This document shows, one piece after another, positions 36,956 to 45,068 of a stretch of 64,000 nucleotides of DNA (position 1 is its first letter; the number at the start of each line of letters is the position of its first letter). Made by a program: the position numbers and the translations under genes. The stretch is from Pseudomonas paraeruginosa PA7 (GTDB lineage Bacteria; Pseudomonadota; Gammaproteobacteria; Pseudomonadales; Pseudomonadaceae), in contig NC_009656.1 in assembly GCF_000017205.1 (NCBI RefSeq), forward strand, positions 1,554,001-1,618,000, in the 5' to 3' direction. The notes beneath the pieces are model-generated. The model made no database searches. It had not been told where the DNA came from and worked only from the letters and a program-made list of their open reading frames with translations.

Positions 36956-38440
36956 ATGTCCCACTACCTCCTTGCCATCGACCAGGGCACCACCAGCTCC
37001 CGCGCCATCGTGTTCAGTGCCCAGGGCTTGCCGGTGGCGAGCTGCCAGCAGGAATTCAAGCAGTACTTCCCGAAGGACGGCTGGGTGGAGCACGACGGCG
37101 AGGAAATCTGGCTGACCACCCTTCAGGTCTGCCGCGACGCGCTTGCGCGCAAGGGCCTGAACGCGGCGGACATCGCCGCCATCGGTATCACCAACCAGCG
37201 CGAGACCACGCTGGTCTGGGACGCCGCCAGCGGCGACCTGGTCCACCCGGCCATCGTCTGGCAGGACCGCCGTACCGCCGACTACTGCGCCGAACTCAAG
37301 GCCGCCGGCCACGAGGCGAACGTCAGTGCGCGCACCGGGCTGCTGATCGATCCTTATTTCTCCGCCACCAAGCTGCGCTGGATCCTCGACAACGTGCCCG
37401 GTGCCCGCCAGCGCGCCGAACGCGGCGAGTTGCGCTTCGGCACCGTCGACTGCTTCCTGCTCTGGCGCCTGACCGGTGGCCGCTCCCATCGCACCGACGC
37501 GACCAATGCCTCGCGCACCCTGCTGTTCAACATCCACAACCAGGACTGGGACGAGGAGCTGCTGGCGCTGTTCGGGATCCCGCGCAGCCTGCTACCGGAG
37601 GTGCTCGACTGCGCGGCGGAGTTCGGCGTCACCGAGCCGTCGCTGCTTGGCGCGGCGATCCCGGTGCTGGGCATGGCCGGCGACCAGCAGGCCGCGCTGA
37701 TCGGCCAGGCCTGCTTCCAGCCGGGCATGGTGAAGAGTACCTACGGCACCGGCTGCTTCATGATCCAGAACACCGGCGAGCAGCCGGTGACCTCGAAGAA
37801 CCGCCTGCTCACCACGGTCGGCTACCGCCTGGACGGCAAGGTCAGCTACGCCGTGGAAGGCAGCATCTTCGTCGCCGGCGCCGCGGTGCAGTGGCTGCGC
37901 GACGGCATCAAGCTGATCGACCACGCCCACGAGAGCGAAGCCCTGGCGATCCAGGCCGGCGACTCCAACGGCGTCTACCTGGTGCCGGCCTTCACCGGCC
38001 TCGGCGCGCCCTACTGGGACCCGAAGGCGCGCGGCGCGATCTTCGGCCTGACCCGCGACACCGGGATCAAGGAGATCGTCACCGCCGGCCTGCAATCGGT
38101 CTGCTACCAGACCCGCGACCTGCTCGAGGCGATGCGCCAGGACGGCACGCCGCCCAGCGCGCTGCGGGTGGACGGCGGGATGGTGGTGAACAACTGGGTG
38201 ATGCAGTTCCTCACCGACATCCTCGGCGTCACCGTGGAGCGCCCGGAAGTCACCGAGACCACCGCCCTCGGCGTGGCCTACATGGCTGGCCTGAAGGCCG
38301 GTTTCTATCGCGACCTGGACGACATCGCCAGCCACTGGCACCTGCAGCGCCGCTTCGACGCGCACATGGCCGAGGAGCGTCGCGGCGAGCTCTACGCCGG
38401 TTGGCAGAACGCGGTGCGGCGGGTGCGCAGCGAGACCTGA
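36956..38440 (+). CDS. glpK2: Second glycerol kinase paralogue
   Basis: A 494-residue FGGY kinase with nearly all glycerol-kinase motifs: [62 protein letters not shown] and [18 protein letters not shown]. It is 11 residues shorter than GlpK and differs in the loops. Transcribed alone or with ybaK 63 bp upstream. A small hairpin CGGTCG-AG-CGACCG lies in its leader. Glycerol is the likely substrate, but a related polyol cannot be excluded. Confidence 0.88.
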   Translation: MSHYLLAIDQGTTSSRAIVFSAQGLPVASCQQEFKQYFPKDGWVEHDGEEIWLTTLQVCRDALARKGLNAADIAAIGITNQRETTLVWDAASGDLVHPAIVWQDRRTADYCAELKAAGHEANVSARTGLLIDPYFSATKLRWILDNVPGARQRAERGELRFGTVDCFLLWRLTGGRSHRTDATNASRTLLFNIHNQDWDEELLALFGIPRSLLPEVLDCAAEFGVTEPSLLGAAIPVLGMAGDQQAALIGQACFQPGMVKSTYGTGCFMIQNTGEQPVTSKNRLLTTVGYRLDGKVSYAVEGSIFVAGAAVQWLRDGIKLIDHAHESEALAIQAGDSNGVYLVPAFTGLGAPYWDPKARGAIFGLTRDTGIKEIVTAGLQSVCYQTRDLLEAMRQDGTPPSALRVDGGMVVNNWVMQFLTDILGVTVERPEVTETTALGVAYMAGLKAGFYRDLDDIASHWHLQRRFDAHMAEERRGELYAGWQNAVRRVRSET

Positions 38441-38685
38441 GCGGCTTTCCCGGCCGCGAAGGCGGACGGCGCAGAACTCGTTCGCCGACCCTGCGAGTCC
38501 GGTGCGGAACGCGGTGTTCTTGCCGATGGCTTCACAACGCCGGCAGGTCGCCGCAAACGCCCGCTCGGGCAATGGGTCGAAGGCAGGGCGAAGTCCCACT
38601 GTTACGATCGGAAAAGATCGTACTGTGTCGCCCATCCCGGAGCCGCTGGTGGCATGCCGGGGCGATCGTCCCCAGGAGGTGTGCC

Positions 38686-39471
38686 ATGCAGCTCGAGTTC
38701 CATCAGGTCGACGCGTTTTCCTCCCGTCCGTTCAGCGGCAATCCCGCCATGGTCTATCGCCTCGACGCCTGGCTGGCCGATGAGCTGATGCAGATGATCG
38801 CGGCCGAGCACAACCTGTCCGAGACTGCCTTTGTCGTTCGCGAGGGCGAGGCCTGGCGGATCCGCTGGTTCACCCCGAGCGTCGAGGTGGTGCTCTGTGG
38901 TCACGCCACCCTGGCGGCGGCCCATGTACTGTTCGAGGTCCATGACGAACCAGGCGAGCGCCTGGAATTCATCTCTCGCTCCGGTGCGCTGCGGGTCGCC
39001 CGCGAGGACTCGCGCCTGGCCCTGGATTTCCCCGCGCAGTACCCGAGCGAGGTCGGCAGCACCATCGAACTGGAGCAGGCCCTCGGCCTGCCGCCGGTGG
39101 ACGTGCTGGGCTCCACCGACAAGCTGCTGGTACTGCTCGAGTCCGAGGACGCGGTGCGTGCCTGCCGTCCGGACTTCGCGGCGCTGGCGCGGCTGCCCTG
39201 GCGCGGCGTGATCATTACCGCGCGAGGGCAGTTGAAGGATTTCGTCTCGCGTTTCTTCGCCCCGGTGATGGGCGTCGACGAGGATCCGGTGACCGGCTCC
39301 GCGCATTGCAGCCTGATTCCCTACTGGGCCCGGCGCTTGAACAAACTGTCGCTGACCGCCCAGCAGTGCTCGGCGCGCGGCGGCGAGCTGTGGTGCCGGT
39401 TGGAGGGCGAGCGGGTGAGTATCGCCGGGCATGCGGTGCTGGTGGCGAGCGGAAGGATTCGATTGGGCTGA
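38686..39471 (+). CDS. PhzF-family isomerase
   Basis: A 261-residue protein of the PhzF/YddE fold: FHQVDAFSSRPFSGNPAMVY at the start, catalytic glutamate in AAEHNLSETAFVV (about residue 46), VVLCGHATLAAAHVLFE and DPVTGSAHCSLIPYWA. The family catalyses isomerisations such as in phenazine synthesis, but most members, including ones this short, have unknown substrates. AGGAGG precedes the ATG. It stands alone, followed by a 640-bp repeat block. Confidence 0.87.
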   Translation: MQLEFHQVDAFSSRPFSGNPAMVYRLDAWLADELMQMIAAEHNLSETAFVVREGEAWRIRWFTPSVEVVLCGHATLAAAHVLFEVHDEPGERLEFISRSGALRVAREDSRLALDFPAQYPSEVGSTIELEQALGLPPVDVLGSTDKLLVLLESEDAVRACRPDFAALARLPWRGVIITARGQLKDFVSRFFAPVMGVDEDPVTGSAHCSLIPYWARRLNKLSLTAQQCSARGGELWCRLEGERVSIAGHAVLVASGRIRLG

Positions 39472-39482
39472 GGGGCGCTTCA

Positions 39483-39720
39483 GGATCGGGTTCCTGGCAT
39501 GCACGAAGTGAGGCTTGCCCTCCGAGTGGTGGGGCGGCAAACCCGCCCCGTCAGGAGGCCGAGCGGAATCGTTGCGGAGGGGGACGAGTGGCCGGATGCC
39601 GGGGCGAGTCTTTTGGTTCCTTTTGGACGCTTGCAAAAGGAACTCGCCTGGGAAGGCGAAACAAGAGGCCAAGGCAGGCACGACAAGCAGCTTGACCAGC
39701 AAACACGAAGCCTGCTCGAA
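39483..39720. repeat. Intergenic repeat unit, copy A
   Basis: The unit opens with ATCGGGTTCCTGGCATGC at 39485-39502 and closes near CCTGCTCGAAC. From about 39605 on it matches copy B (39843-39951) through AGTCTTTTGG, GGACGCTTGC, GAAACAAGAGGCCAAGGCA and GCACGACAAGCAG. Copy A has about 90 bp and a further TTCCTTTT segment that copy B lacks. TTCCTTTT and AAAAGGAA form a local stem, and TCGCC/GGCGA a second. No credible coding sequence. Confidence 0.8.
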
Positions 39721-39726
39721 CGTCCC

Positions 39727-39807
39727 GTAGGGCGGATACCGCCACAGGCGGTATCCGCCGATGCCCTGGAGAGCCGGCGGATAACCGCAAGCGGTTATTC
39801 GCCCTAC
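39727..39807. repeat. Twin-hairpin palindromic repeat (REP-like doublet)
   Basis: Hairpin 1: GGCGGATACCGCC (39731-39743) and its exact complement at 39747-39759, loop ACA. A 16-bp spacer follows. Hairpin 2: GGCGGATAACCGC (39776-39788) and GCGGTTATTCGCC (39791-39803). The outer ends GTAGGG and CCCTAC are inverted copies too. The element is sandwiched between repeat copies A and B. Confidence 0.88.
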
Positions 39808-39951
39808 GGATCGGGCTCCTGGCATGCCCTTCGAGGGGCAGGGCTAGTCTTTTGGACGCTTGCAGAAGGAGCTTGCCTGGAAAGACCGAAACAAGAGGCC
39901 AAGGCAAGCACGACAAGCAGATTGACCGGCAACCACGACGCCCGCTCAAGC
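39808..39951. repeat. Intergenic repeat unit, copy B
   Basis: Starts with ATCGGGCTCCTGGCATGC at 39810-39827, one base different from copy A, and continues with the shared TCTTTTGGACGCTTGC, GAAACAAGAGGCCAAGGCA and CACGACAAGCAG. The differences in the stem TTTT/AGAAGG still allow pairing through G-T pairs, suggesting a conserved structure. Confidence 0.8.
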
Positions 39952-40114
39952 GCTAAGCAACAGCTTCCCCCCTTACTGCCGTGCAGGCAGCGACGGGAGC
40001 TGGGGGCCAGTGCACGCATTCACGGCCCGCCAGGCAGTCCCCGTGCACCCGGTGCCGAAACGCCACCTTCGTGCTCTGAGTCATGGCGAATGCCCCACGG
40101 CAAGTCGCTACCCC
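39952..40114. other. Non-coding remainder of the repeat block
   Basis: Contains an imperfect hairpin at about 39961-40002 (CAGCTTCCC facing GGGAGCTG, with inner CTGCC/GGCAG). It lies downstream of the minus-strand gene ending at 40115 and could stop its transcription, but lacks a T-run. No gene seen. Confidence 0.45.
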
Positions 40115-40537
40115 TCAGTACCCATCCGCCACCGGCGCCAGGTAGAGCCCGCCGGCACCGAGGGTAATGCGCAGGTTGCGGATTTCCCCGGCGCGCAGGG
40201 TCAGGGTCTGCCCGGCGAGGATGGTCATGCCGTTGCGGCAGGCGTCGCCCGGGCCGTTCGGCGCTAGCCGCAGGTTGACCGCGCCGGGTTGCAGGTTCAG
40301 CGCCAGGCTGGCGCCGGGCTGCAGGTTGCCGACCAGTTCGTCGTGGACATACAGGCCGACGTCGCAGGCGGTGCCGGACTCGACCCGCTCGCGGGAAACG
40401 TTGAGCACCGCGTAGCCGATCGGCGCCGGGTCCGGTTGCGCCCAGGCGCCGCCCGCCGGTTGTGGCTCCGTGGCGCCCACCGGAAGGGCGCAGGCGAGGG
40501 CGAGGATGTACAGCGAAAAGGGAAGCATACGGGACAT
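40115..40537 (-). CDS. Exported protein of unknown function
   Basis: A 140-residue protein beginning MSRMLPFSLYILALACALPVGA, a signal peptide. GAGG lies 7 nt before the ATG at 40537, so the longer frame (to 40597) is not used. The mature part contains two cysteines (SGTACDVGLYV, GDACRNGMTI) and alternating hydrophobic strands (GYAVLNV, ASLALNLQPGAVNLRL, GLYLAPV), suggesting a small beta-sandwich periplasmic protein. It resembles no enzyme recognised here. Confidence 0.75.
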   Translation of the reverse strand: MSRMLPFSLYILALACALPVGATEPQPAGGAWAQPDPAPIGYAVLNVSRERVESGTACDVGLYVHDELVGNLQPGASLALNLQPGAVNLRLAPNGPGDACRNGMTILAGQTLTLRAGEIRNLRITLGAGGLYLAPVADGY

Positions 40538-40635
40538 GACGGGCCTCGACGGCGGGGGCGTGCGGAAAAGCTTGGCCGAAGCCGGGGGCCGCGACAAGTC
40601 GGGACGGGCAACCGCGCGCCCGTCCGTCGCCGGGA

Positions 40636-41166
40636 TCAGGCGCCGCGCTGTGGCAGCATGGCGCGCAGTACATCGTCCTTCTGCACGCGGTGGTGCCAGA
40701 TGGCCGCGACGGCGTGGCCGAGGATCAGCGCGAAAAGCAGGTACTGGAGGGTGACGTGGGTGCCGCCGGCGAACGCCTTGAAGGCTTCCGGCAAGTCGAA
40801 CGGGCCGACCTGCACCAGCCAGAACAGGTCCAGCGGACGCTTGCCGGCGAGCATGCCGGAGAGCGGCATGACGATCAGCACCGCATACAGCAGCGCATGC
40901 CCGGACTTGGCCGCGAAGCGCTGCCAGCCGGGACAGGCGGCCAGGGTATCCGGGGTGCCCTGGGTGCGGCGCAGCACCAGGCGCGCCAGGGTCAGTAGCA
41001 GGACCGCCACGCCTAGCGACTTGTGCAGGGTGAACACGTTGCCCTTGCCGCCGAGCGGGCCGGCGAAAAGGTCGGCGCCGTAGGGCAGGGCGATGATCAG
41101 CAGCACCGCGATGGCGCTGAGCCAGTGCAGGGCGATCTGGGACGGGGAATAGCGGCGGATGGACAT
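40636..41166 (-). CDS. Cytochrome b561 family protein
   Basis: A 176-residue four-helix membrane protein of the bacterial b561 (CybB/YodB) type, a quinone-linked di-heme electron carrier. Heme-ligand histidines are visible in IALHWLSAIAVL, LHKSLGVAVL, KSGHALLYAVLIVMPLSGML and LFALILGHAVAAIWHH. Its partner is unknown. It is divergent from copZ2 across about 180 bp. Confidence 0.88.
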   Translation of the reverse strand: MSIRRYSPSQIALHWLSAIAVLLIIALPYGADLFAGPLGGKGNVFTLHKSLGVAVLLLTLARLVLRRTQGTPDTLAACPGWQRFAAKSGHALLYAVLIVMPLSGMLAGKRPLDLFWLVQVGPFDLPEAFKAFAGGTHVTLQYLLFALILGHAVAAIWHHRVQKDDVLRAMLPQRGA

Positions 41167-41286
41167 GGTTCTACCTCATGAAAATCAAGGTGAACATGTT
41201 AACCATGAGCTTTGTGTGGTTTAAGCCTCTTTACCGCGCCTTTACCCGTTCTTGACGCTTCGTCGGTTACCGGATGTTTCAGCTTG

Positions 41287-41307
41287 ACCTTGACATCATG
41301 GGAAGGT
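41287..41307 (+). promoter_or_regulatory. Putative CueR operator at copZ2
   Basis: ACCTT at 41287-41291 faces AAGGT at 41303-41307 (ACCTTGACATCATGGGAAGGT), the dyad pattern of MerR/CueR operators, overlapping a TTGACC -35 element. It lies 41 bp upstream of copZ2. Confidence 0.75.
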
Positions 41308-41347
41308 TGACACTCGCGGCATCGATGACCACCAGAGAGGCAATACC

Positions 41348-41545
41348 ATGCAAGTCTTCAAGGTTCAGGGCATGACCTGCGGCCACTGCGTACGGGCGAT
41401 CACCCAGGCGGTGCAGGCGAAGGATTCGGCGGCGGACGTCCAGGTCGACCTCGGTGCCGGCGAGGTGCGGGTCGCCAGCCGGCTCGACAGCGGCCAGGTG
41501 CTCGAGGCGATCCGCGAGGAAGGCTACGGCGCCGAGCTGGCCTGA
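41348..41545 (+). CDS. copZ2: Copper chaperone CopZ2
   Basis: A 65-residue heavy-metal-associated (HMA) protein: MQVFKVQGMTCGHCVRAITQ with the copper-binding MxCxxC pair. From memory it corresponds to PA3574.1, a CueR-regulated cytosolic copper buffer. A CueR-like operator is present upstream. Its last 22 bp overlap the convergent nalD gene. Confidence 0.92.
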   Translation: MQVFKVQGMTCGHCVRAITQAVQAKDSAADVQVDLGAGEVRVASRLDSGQVLEAIREEGYGAELA

Positions 41546-42162
41546 CCCCAGTCGCGGACCAGCCCGCGGAACATCGGCTCCAGCAGGTGTTCCGCGTCGG
41601 TGGCCGGGTCGAACAGGCGCGGATCGCGCAACCAGTCGTTGAACAGCCCGAGGATCAGCGCGTGCAAGGCGCGTGAGGCGATCCGCGGGGTCAGTCCCGG
41701 ATGCAGGCGGACGCGGCATTCCTCGCGGGCGAACAGTTGCTCGCAGAGCTCGATGAACATCTGCACGAAGGCGTTGTTGCGCTCCTGCGCCTCGCGCAGT
41801 TCATCGGTGAACTCGCAGCGCTGCATCAGGATGGTCAGGATGCGCCGCTTCTTTTCCTGGGTCAGCAGCGATTGCACGGCCTCCAGGCACAGGTCGTAGA
41901 GCGAGCGCAGCGGATCGCTGCCGTCGCAGCCGGACAGGCGCTCGGTGAGTTGCTCCGGTGGCAGGCGTACCTGGTTGAGCATCTCGTTGAACAGGTGGGC
42001 CTTGTTCTGGAAGTGCCAGTAGACGGCGCCACGGGTCACCCCGGCGGCCCTGGCGATCTGTTCCAGGCTGGTATGGGACACGCCCTTTTCCAGGAACAGT
42101 TCCTCGGCGGCCAGGAGGATGGCCGTACGGGTTTTCTCGGAGTCTTCCTTTGTGCGTCGCAT
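41524..42162 (-). CDS. nalD: TetR-family repressor of mexAB-oprM, NalD
   Basis: A 212-residue TetR protein: MRRTKEDSEKTRTAILLAAE, helix-turn-helix TSLEQIARAAGVTRGAVYWH, and a ligand domain rich in aromatic residues (LRSLYDLCLEAVQSLL). The open frame reaches 42258, but homology begins at the ATG at 42162. From memory it is NalD (PA3574), which represses the MexAB-OprM multidrug efflux pump; mutations in it give multidrug resistance. No truncation or frameshift is visible, so this copy looks functional. It overlaps copZ2 tail to tail. Confidence 0.9.
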   Translation of the reverse strand: MRRTKEDSEKTRTAILLAAEELFLEKGVSHTSLEQIARAAGVTRGAVYWHFQNKAHLFNEMLNQVRLPPEQLTERLSGCDGSDPLRSLYDLCLEAVQSLLTQEKKRRILTILMQRCEFTDELREAQERNNAFVQMFIELCEQLFAREECRVRLHPGLTPRIASRALHALILGLFNDWLRDPRLFDPATDAEHLLEPMFRGLVRDWGQASSAP

Positions 42163-42525
42163 GCTGTGCTGGGTAGTCGGGAGTCGGTCTCGGCAACGGG
42201 GCGGGGAGTGTACCGATTTTAGTCGCGCTCGGGCGGACTCGAAGTATTTCGACACCACCTTTGTCTAGTGCCGCTCATTCGTGAACCGTCGTTTTCCTGG
42301 AGGCTGCCCGGTGGGCCATGATCGTCGGGGCCTTCGGTGGTATGCTGCGCGCTACTTTTCCCGGCGACTCCCCGGCGTCCGCTCCATCTTCCGCCCGTAC
42401 CGGCCCGCGGGCCCGGAGTCGCCCGTCTTCACATTCCGATTCAATGACAGCGTCGTCGTCCCGCTGGCCGGGAGTTGCGCGGGGAGATGCCCCGCCTGGT
42501 GCCGACGCTCCGTGCCGAGCGATCC
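42163..42525. other. Intergenic region between nalD and the MFS gene
   Basis: About 360 bp without a supported gene. It must hold the nalD promoter and the promoter of the divergent exporter. A TGGTATGCT extended -10-like element occurs near 42338. No clear palindrome or terminator recognised. Confidence 0.5.
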
Positions 42526-43704
42526 ATGAACCTGCGCATCCTGCTGATACTGGGAGCCTTGAGCGCCTTCGGGCCACTGGCCATCGACTTCTACCTGCCG
42601 AGCTTCCCGACCCTGGCCAAGGCCTTCGCCACCGACGTCGAGCACGTCCAACTGAGCCTGGCCGCCTACTTCGCCGGCCTGTCCATCGGCCAACTGCTCT
42701 ATGGCCCGGTGGCCGACCGCTATGGCCGGCGCCTGCCGCTGCTGGTGGGAGTGAGCATCTTCACCCTGGCCTCGGCCGCCTGCGCCCTGGCGCCGAGCCT
42801 GGAATGGCTGATCGCCGCGCGTTTCGTCCAGGCCCTCGGCGGCTGCGCCGGGATGGTCATCTCGCGGGCGGTGGTGCGCGACCTGTGCGACCCGATCGGC
42901 GCCGCCAAGGCGTTTTCCCAGTTGATGCTGGTGATGGGCCTGGCGCCGATCCTCGCGCCGGTGGCCGGCGGCCTGCTGCTCGACTGGCACGGCTGGCAGT
43001 CGATCTTCGTCTGCCTGACCCTGTTCGCCGCCCTGGCCGGCCTCGGCGTGGCGCTGTGGCTGCCGGAAACCATCCCCGCCGACGGCGAGCGTCCACCGCT
43101 GTCCGGCGCGCTGGGGCAGTACCGGCGGCTGTTCGCCGACCGCCTGTTCCTCGCCTACGGTCTCTCCGGTGGAGTGGCGATGGCCGGGATGTTCGCCTAC
43201 ATCGCCGGTTCGCCCTACGTATTCATCCAGCTCTACGGGGTTCCCGCCGAGCATTATGGCTGGCTGTTCGGCAGCAACGCCGCGGGCTTCATCGTCATGG
43301 CGCAGGTCAACGCGCGGCTGCTGCGCTATCGCGGGCCGGCGTTCTGGCTGCGGCGGATCATCTGGGGCTACCTGGCGTGCGGCCTGGCGCTGCTGGGCAT
43401 CGCCTCGCTGCAACCGGCTACGCTGTGGCCGCTGCTGGTTCCGCTGTTCGGGTGCGTGGCCAGCCTCGGTTGTATCATTCCCAACGCCTCCGCCTGCGCG
43501 ATGGCCGGGCAGGGACAGCACGCCGGCAGCGCCTCGGCGCTGATGGGCAGTCTGCAGTTCAGCGTGGCGGCGGGCGCTTCGGCGCTGGTCGGCGTGCTCC
43601 ACGACGGCACGGCGATCCCCATGACTCTGGTGATCGCCGTCTGCGGCGCGGTCGCCACCCTGCTCGCCTGGCAGTCCGGGCGCCTGGAGCGCCAGGCCGC
43701 CTGA
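42526..43704 (+). CDS. Bcr/CflA-family drug exporter
   Basis: A 392-residue MFS protein with twelve helices, 12-TMS DHA1 type. It opens LILGALSAFGPLAIDFYLPSFP, as Bcr/CmlA proteins do, with GPVADRYGRRLPLLVG in the 2-3 loop and RFVQALGGCAGMVISRAVVRD. Such exporters can expel bicyclomycin, chloramphenicol-type drugs or dipeptides. ATG 42526 was chosen over an upstream ATG because the family starts at this hydrophobic helix. Neighbouring nalD may be coincidental. Confidence 0.87.
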   Translation: MNLRILLILGALSAFGPLAIDFYLPSFPTLAKAFATDVEHVQLSLAAYFAGLSIGQLLYGPVADRYGRRLPLLVGVSIFTLASAACALAPSLEWLIAARFVQALGGCAGMVISRAVVRDLCDPIGAAKAFSQLMLVMGLAPILAPVAGGLLLDWHGWQSIFVCLTLFAALAGLGVALWLPETIPADGERPPLSGALGQYRRLFADRLFLAYGLSGGVAMAGMFAYIAGSPYVFIQLYGVPAEHYGWLFGSNAAGFIVMAQVNARLLRYRGPAFWLRRIIWGYLACGLALLGIASLQPATLWPLLVPLFGCVASLGCIIPNASACAMAGQGQHAGSASALMGSLQFSVAAGASALVGVLHDGTAIPMTLVIAVCGAVATLLAWQSGRLERQAA

Positions 43705-43711
43705 GCGCGGA

Positions 43712-43888
43712 TCAGGCCGTTCGCTGCTTCAGTTCGGGCAGCACGTGGGGCGCGCGCAGGCGCGCCTCGAGGCGGTCGACGAAACGCCGGGCCTCGCTTT
43801 CGCTACGGAAGTTGACGGCCTGCTGGTCGAGGCAGACTTGCCAGCATTGGCCTTTCGGGGTTTGCGACGGGCGGACGAGGATGTTCAT
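43712..43888 (-). CDS. 58-residue protein of unknown function
   Basis: A short ORF encoding MNILVRPSQTPKGQCWQVCL and, near its end, RRFVDRLEARLRAPHVLPEL. GGATGAATCGCC precedes the ATG. It looks like a real small protein: a beta-hairpin with two cysteines followed by an amphipathic helix, and codons of local high-GC type. It stands between the exporter and mmsR; no function recognised. Confidence 0.65.
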   Translation of the reverse strand: MNILVRPSQTPKGQCWQVCLDQQAVNFRSESEARRFVDRLEARLRAPHVLPELKQRTA

Positions 43889-44013
43889 GGCGATTCATCC
43901 ATCGGGGCTGGAAAGGGAGCTTCAGTCTAGTCCTGTCGGCCCGGAAAACACTGACCGGGATCAGTTTGCCGACAACCGGTTGCCGCTTCGTTTCGAACCC
44001 CGGCGCAGGGCTT

Positions 44014-44937
44014 TCAGGCGCCGCCCTGGCCCTGCCTTACCCGCTGCCGATAGGCGCTTGGCGACAGGCCCATGACCTTGCTGAACAGGCGCGAGAAGTA
44101 GTAGCTGTCGTCATAGCCGACGGCCTGGCCGACCCGGGCCACGCTCTGGTCGCTGCCGTCGAGCAACTGGCAGGCGTACTCGATCTTCAGGTGCAGGAAG
44201 TGCTGGATCGGCGTACGCCCGGTGATCGCCTTGTAGCGACTGACGAAATGGAACTTCGAGAGGTTGCAGAAGGCCGCCAGGCGTTCCAGTTCGAGGCGCG
44301 CATGCAGGTGTTCGCGCATGTAGGCGTGCAGTCCGTCGAGGTCCAGGCTGCCCTCGCGCAGCGGGCGCAGCAGCGGGAGCTGGCAGAGCAGGCTGCGCAG
44401 GCGGCTGGCGGCGAGCAGGAAGTGCTGGAAGCGGTAGCCGCTGTGGCGCACTTCCAGCAGTTGCTCGAAGCCGCCGAGCAGGGCGTGTTGCAGGCCCCAA
44501 TGGCGCAGCGGGGTGTCGCGGTAGCCGGCGCTGTGTTGCAGCCAGGTGGCGCTGTCGCCGCGCAGGTGGGTCCAAAAGATGGTCCAGGGTTGGCGGTCGT
44601 CGGCGGCGTAGTCGTGGGCCATGCCCGGCGGCAGCCAGAGCAGGTCGCCGCTGCCGACCCGGTATTCGCGCCAGGCCTCGGCCTCGCGCACGCGCAACAG
44701 GCCCTGGCCTTCGCTGCAGTAGATCAGCAGGTGCTCGTCATGCCGCTCGCGGCTCATGCGGTGGTCGCGGGCGCGCCGGTAGTGGCCCAGGGAGGTGGGG
44801 TAGAGGTCGCGGCTGAGCGGGTGGACCGCGAGTTTCTCCAGCAGCGCCGGCGGGATCGGCAAGCGCAGGCTGTCGGCCGGCAGGGGCCAGTCGGAGGTGT
44901 GCGACATGTCGGTAGCCGGCTCCGCAATATAGTCCAT
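44014..44937 (-). CDS. mmsR: AraC-family activator of mmsAB
   Basis: A 307-residue AraC/XylS regulator. The N-terminal cupin-like sensor contains YCSEGQGLLRV and DLLWLPPGMAHDY; the C-terminal double helix-turn-helix contains LAAFCNLSKFHFVSRYKAIT and VGQAVGYDDSYYFSRLFSKV. ATG 44937 is used; a GTG three codons earlier is possible. It is divergent from mmsA (131-bp spacer) and known as the activator of valine-catabolic mmsAB in P. aeruginosa. Confidence 0.93.
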   Translation of the reverse strand: MDYIAEPATDMSHTSDWPLPADSLRLPIPPALLEKLAVHPLSRDLYPTSLGHYRRARDHRMSRERHDEHLLIYCSEGQGLLRVREAEAWREYRVGSGDLLWLPPGMAHDYAADDRQPWTIFWTHLRGDSATWLQHSAGYRDTPLRHWGLQHALLGGFEQLLEVRHSGYRFQHFLLAASRLRSLLCQLPLLRPLREGSLDLDGLHAYMREHLHARLELERLAAFCNLSKFHFVSRYKAITGRTPIQHFLHLKIEYACQLLDGSDQSVARVGQAVGYDDSYYFSRLFSKVMGLSPSAYRQRVRQGQGGA

Positions 44938-45031
44938 GAACAACACAATTTAGTCGATCTCGCGACCTTCCGCCCAGTGATAGCTTCTTGGCCAAAGCGA
45001 GGTCCGAATCGGCCTCGTCCCAGTCCGCCAC

Positions 45032-45040
45032 AACAATAAA
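45032..45040 (+). promoter_or_regulatory. A-rich motif in the mmsA leader
   Basis: AACAATAAA lies 29 nt before the mmsA ATG, a short AAnAAnAA match that could be a weak Hfq/Crc site. Confidence 0.35.
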
Positions 45041-45068
45041 AGCCGGCCTGGCCGGTGCAGGAGGGTTC

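Noticed and set aside
39727-39807. CRISPR-like repeat-spacer array
   Set aside because: Only two palindromes with one spacer, different hairpin arms, and no cas genes in the window.
39499-40167. 222-residue open frame through the repeat block
   Set aside because: It runs through hairpins and both direct-repeat copies and has no ribosome binding site; the sequence is explained as repeats.
41524-42162. Inactivating mutation in nalD, as found in resistant isolates
   Set aside because: The frame is intact from ATG to stop and the helix-turn-helix looks normal; point mutations cannot be judged without a reference.
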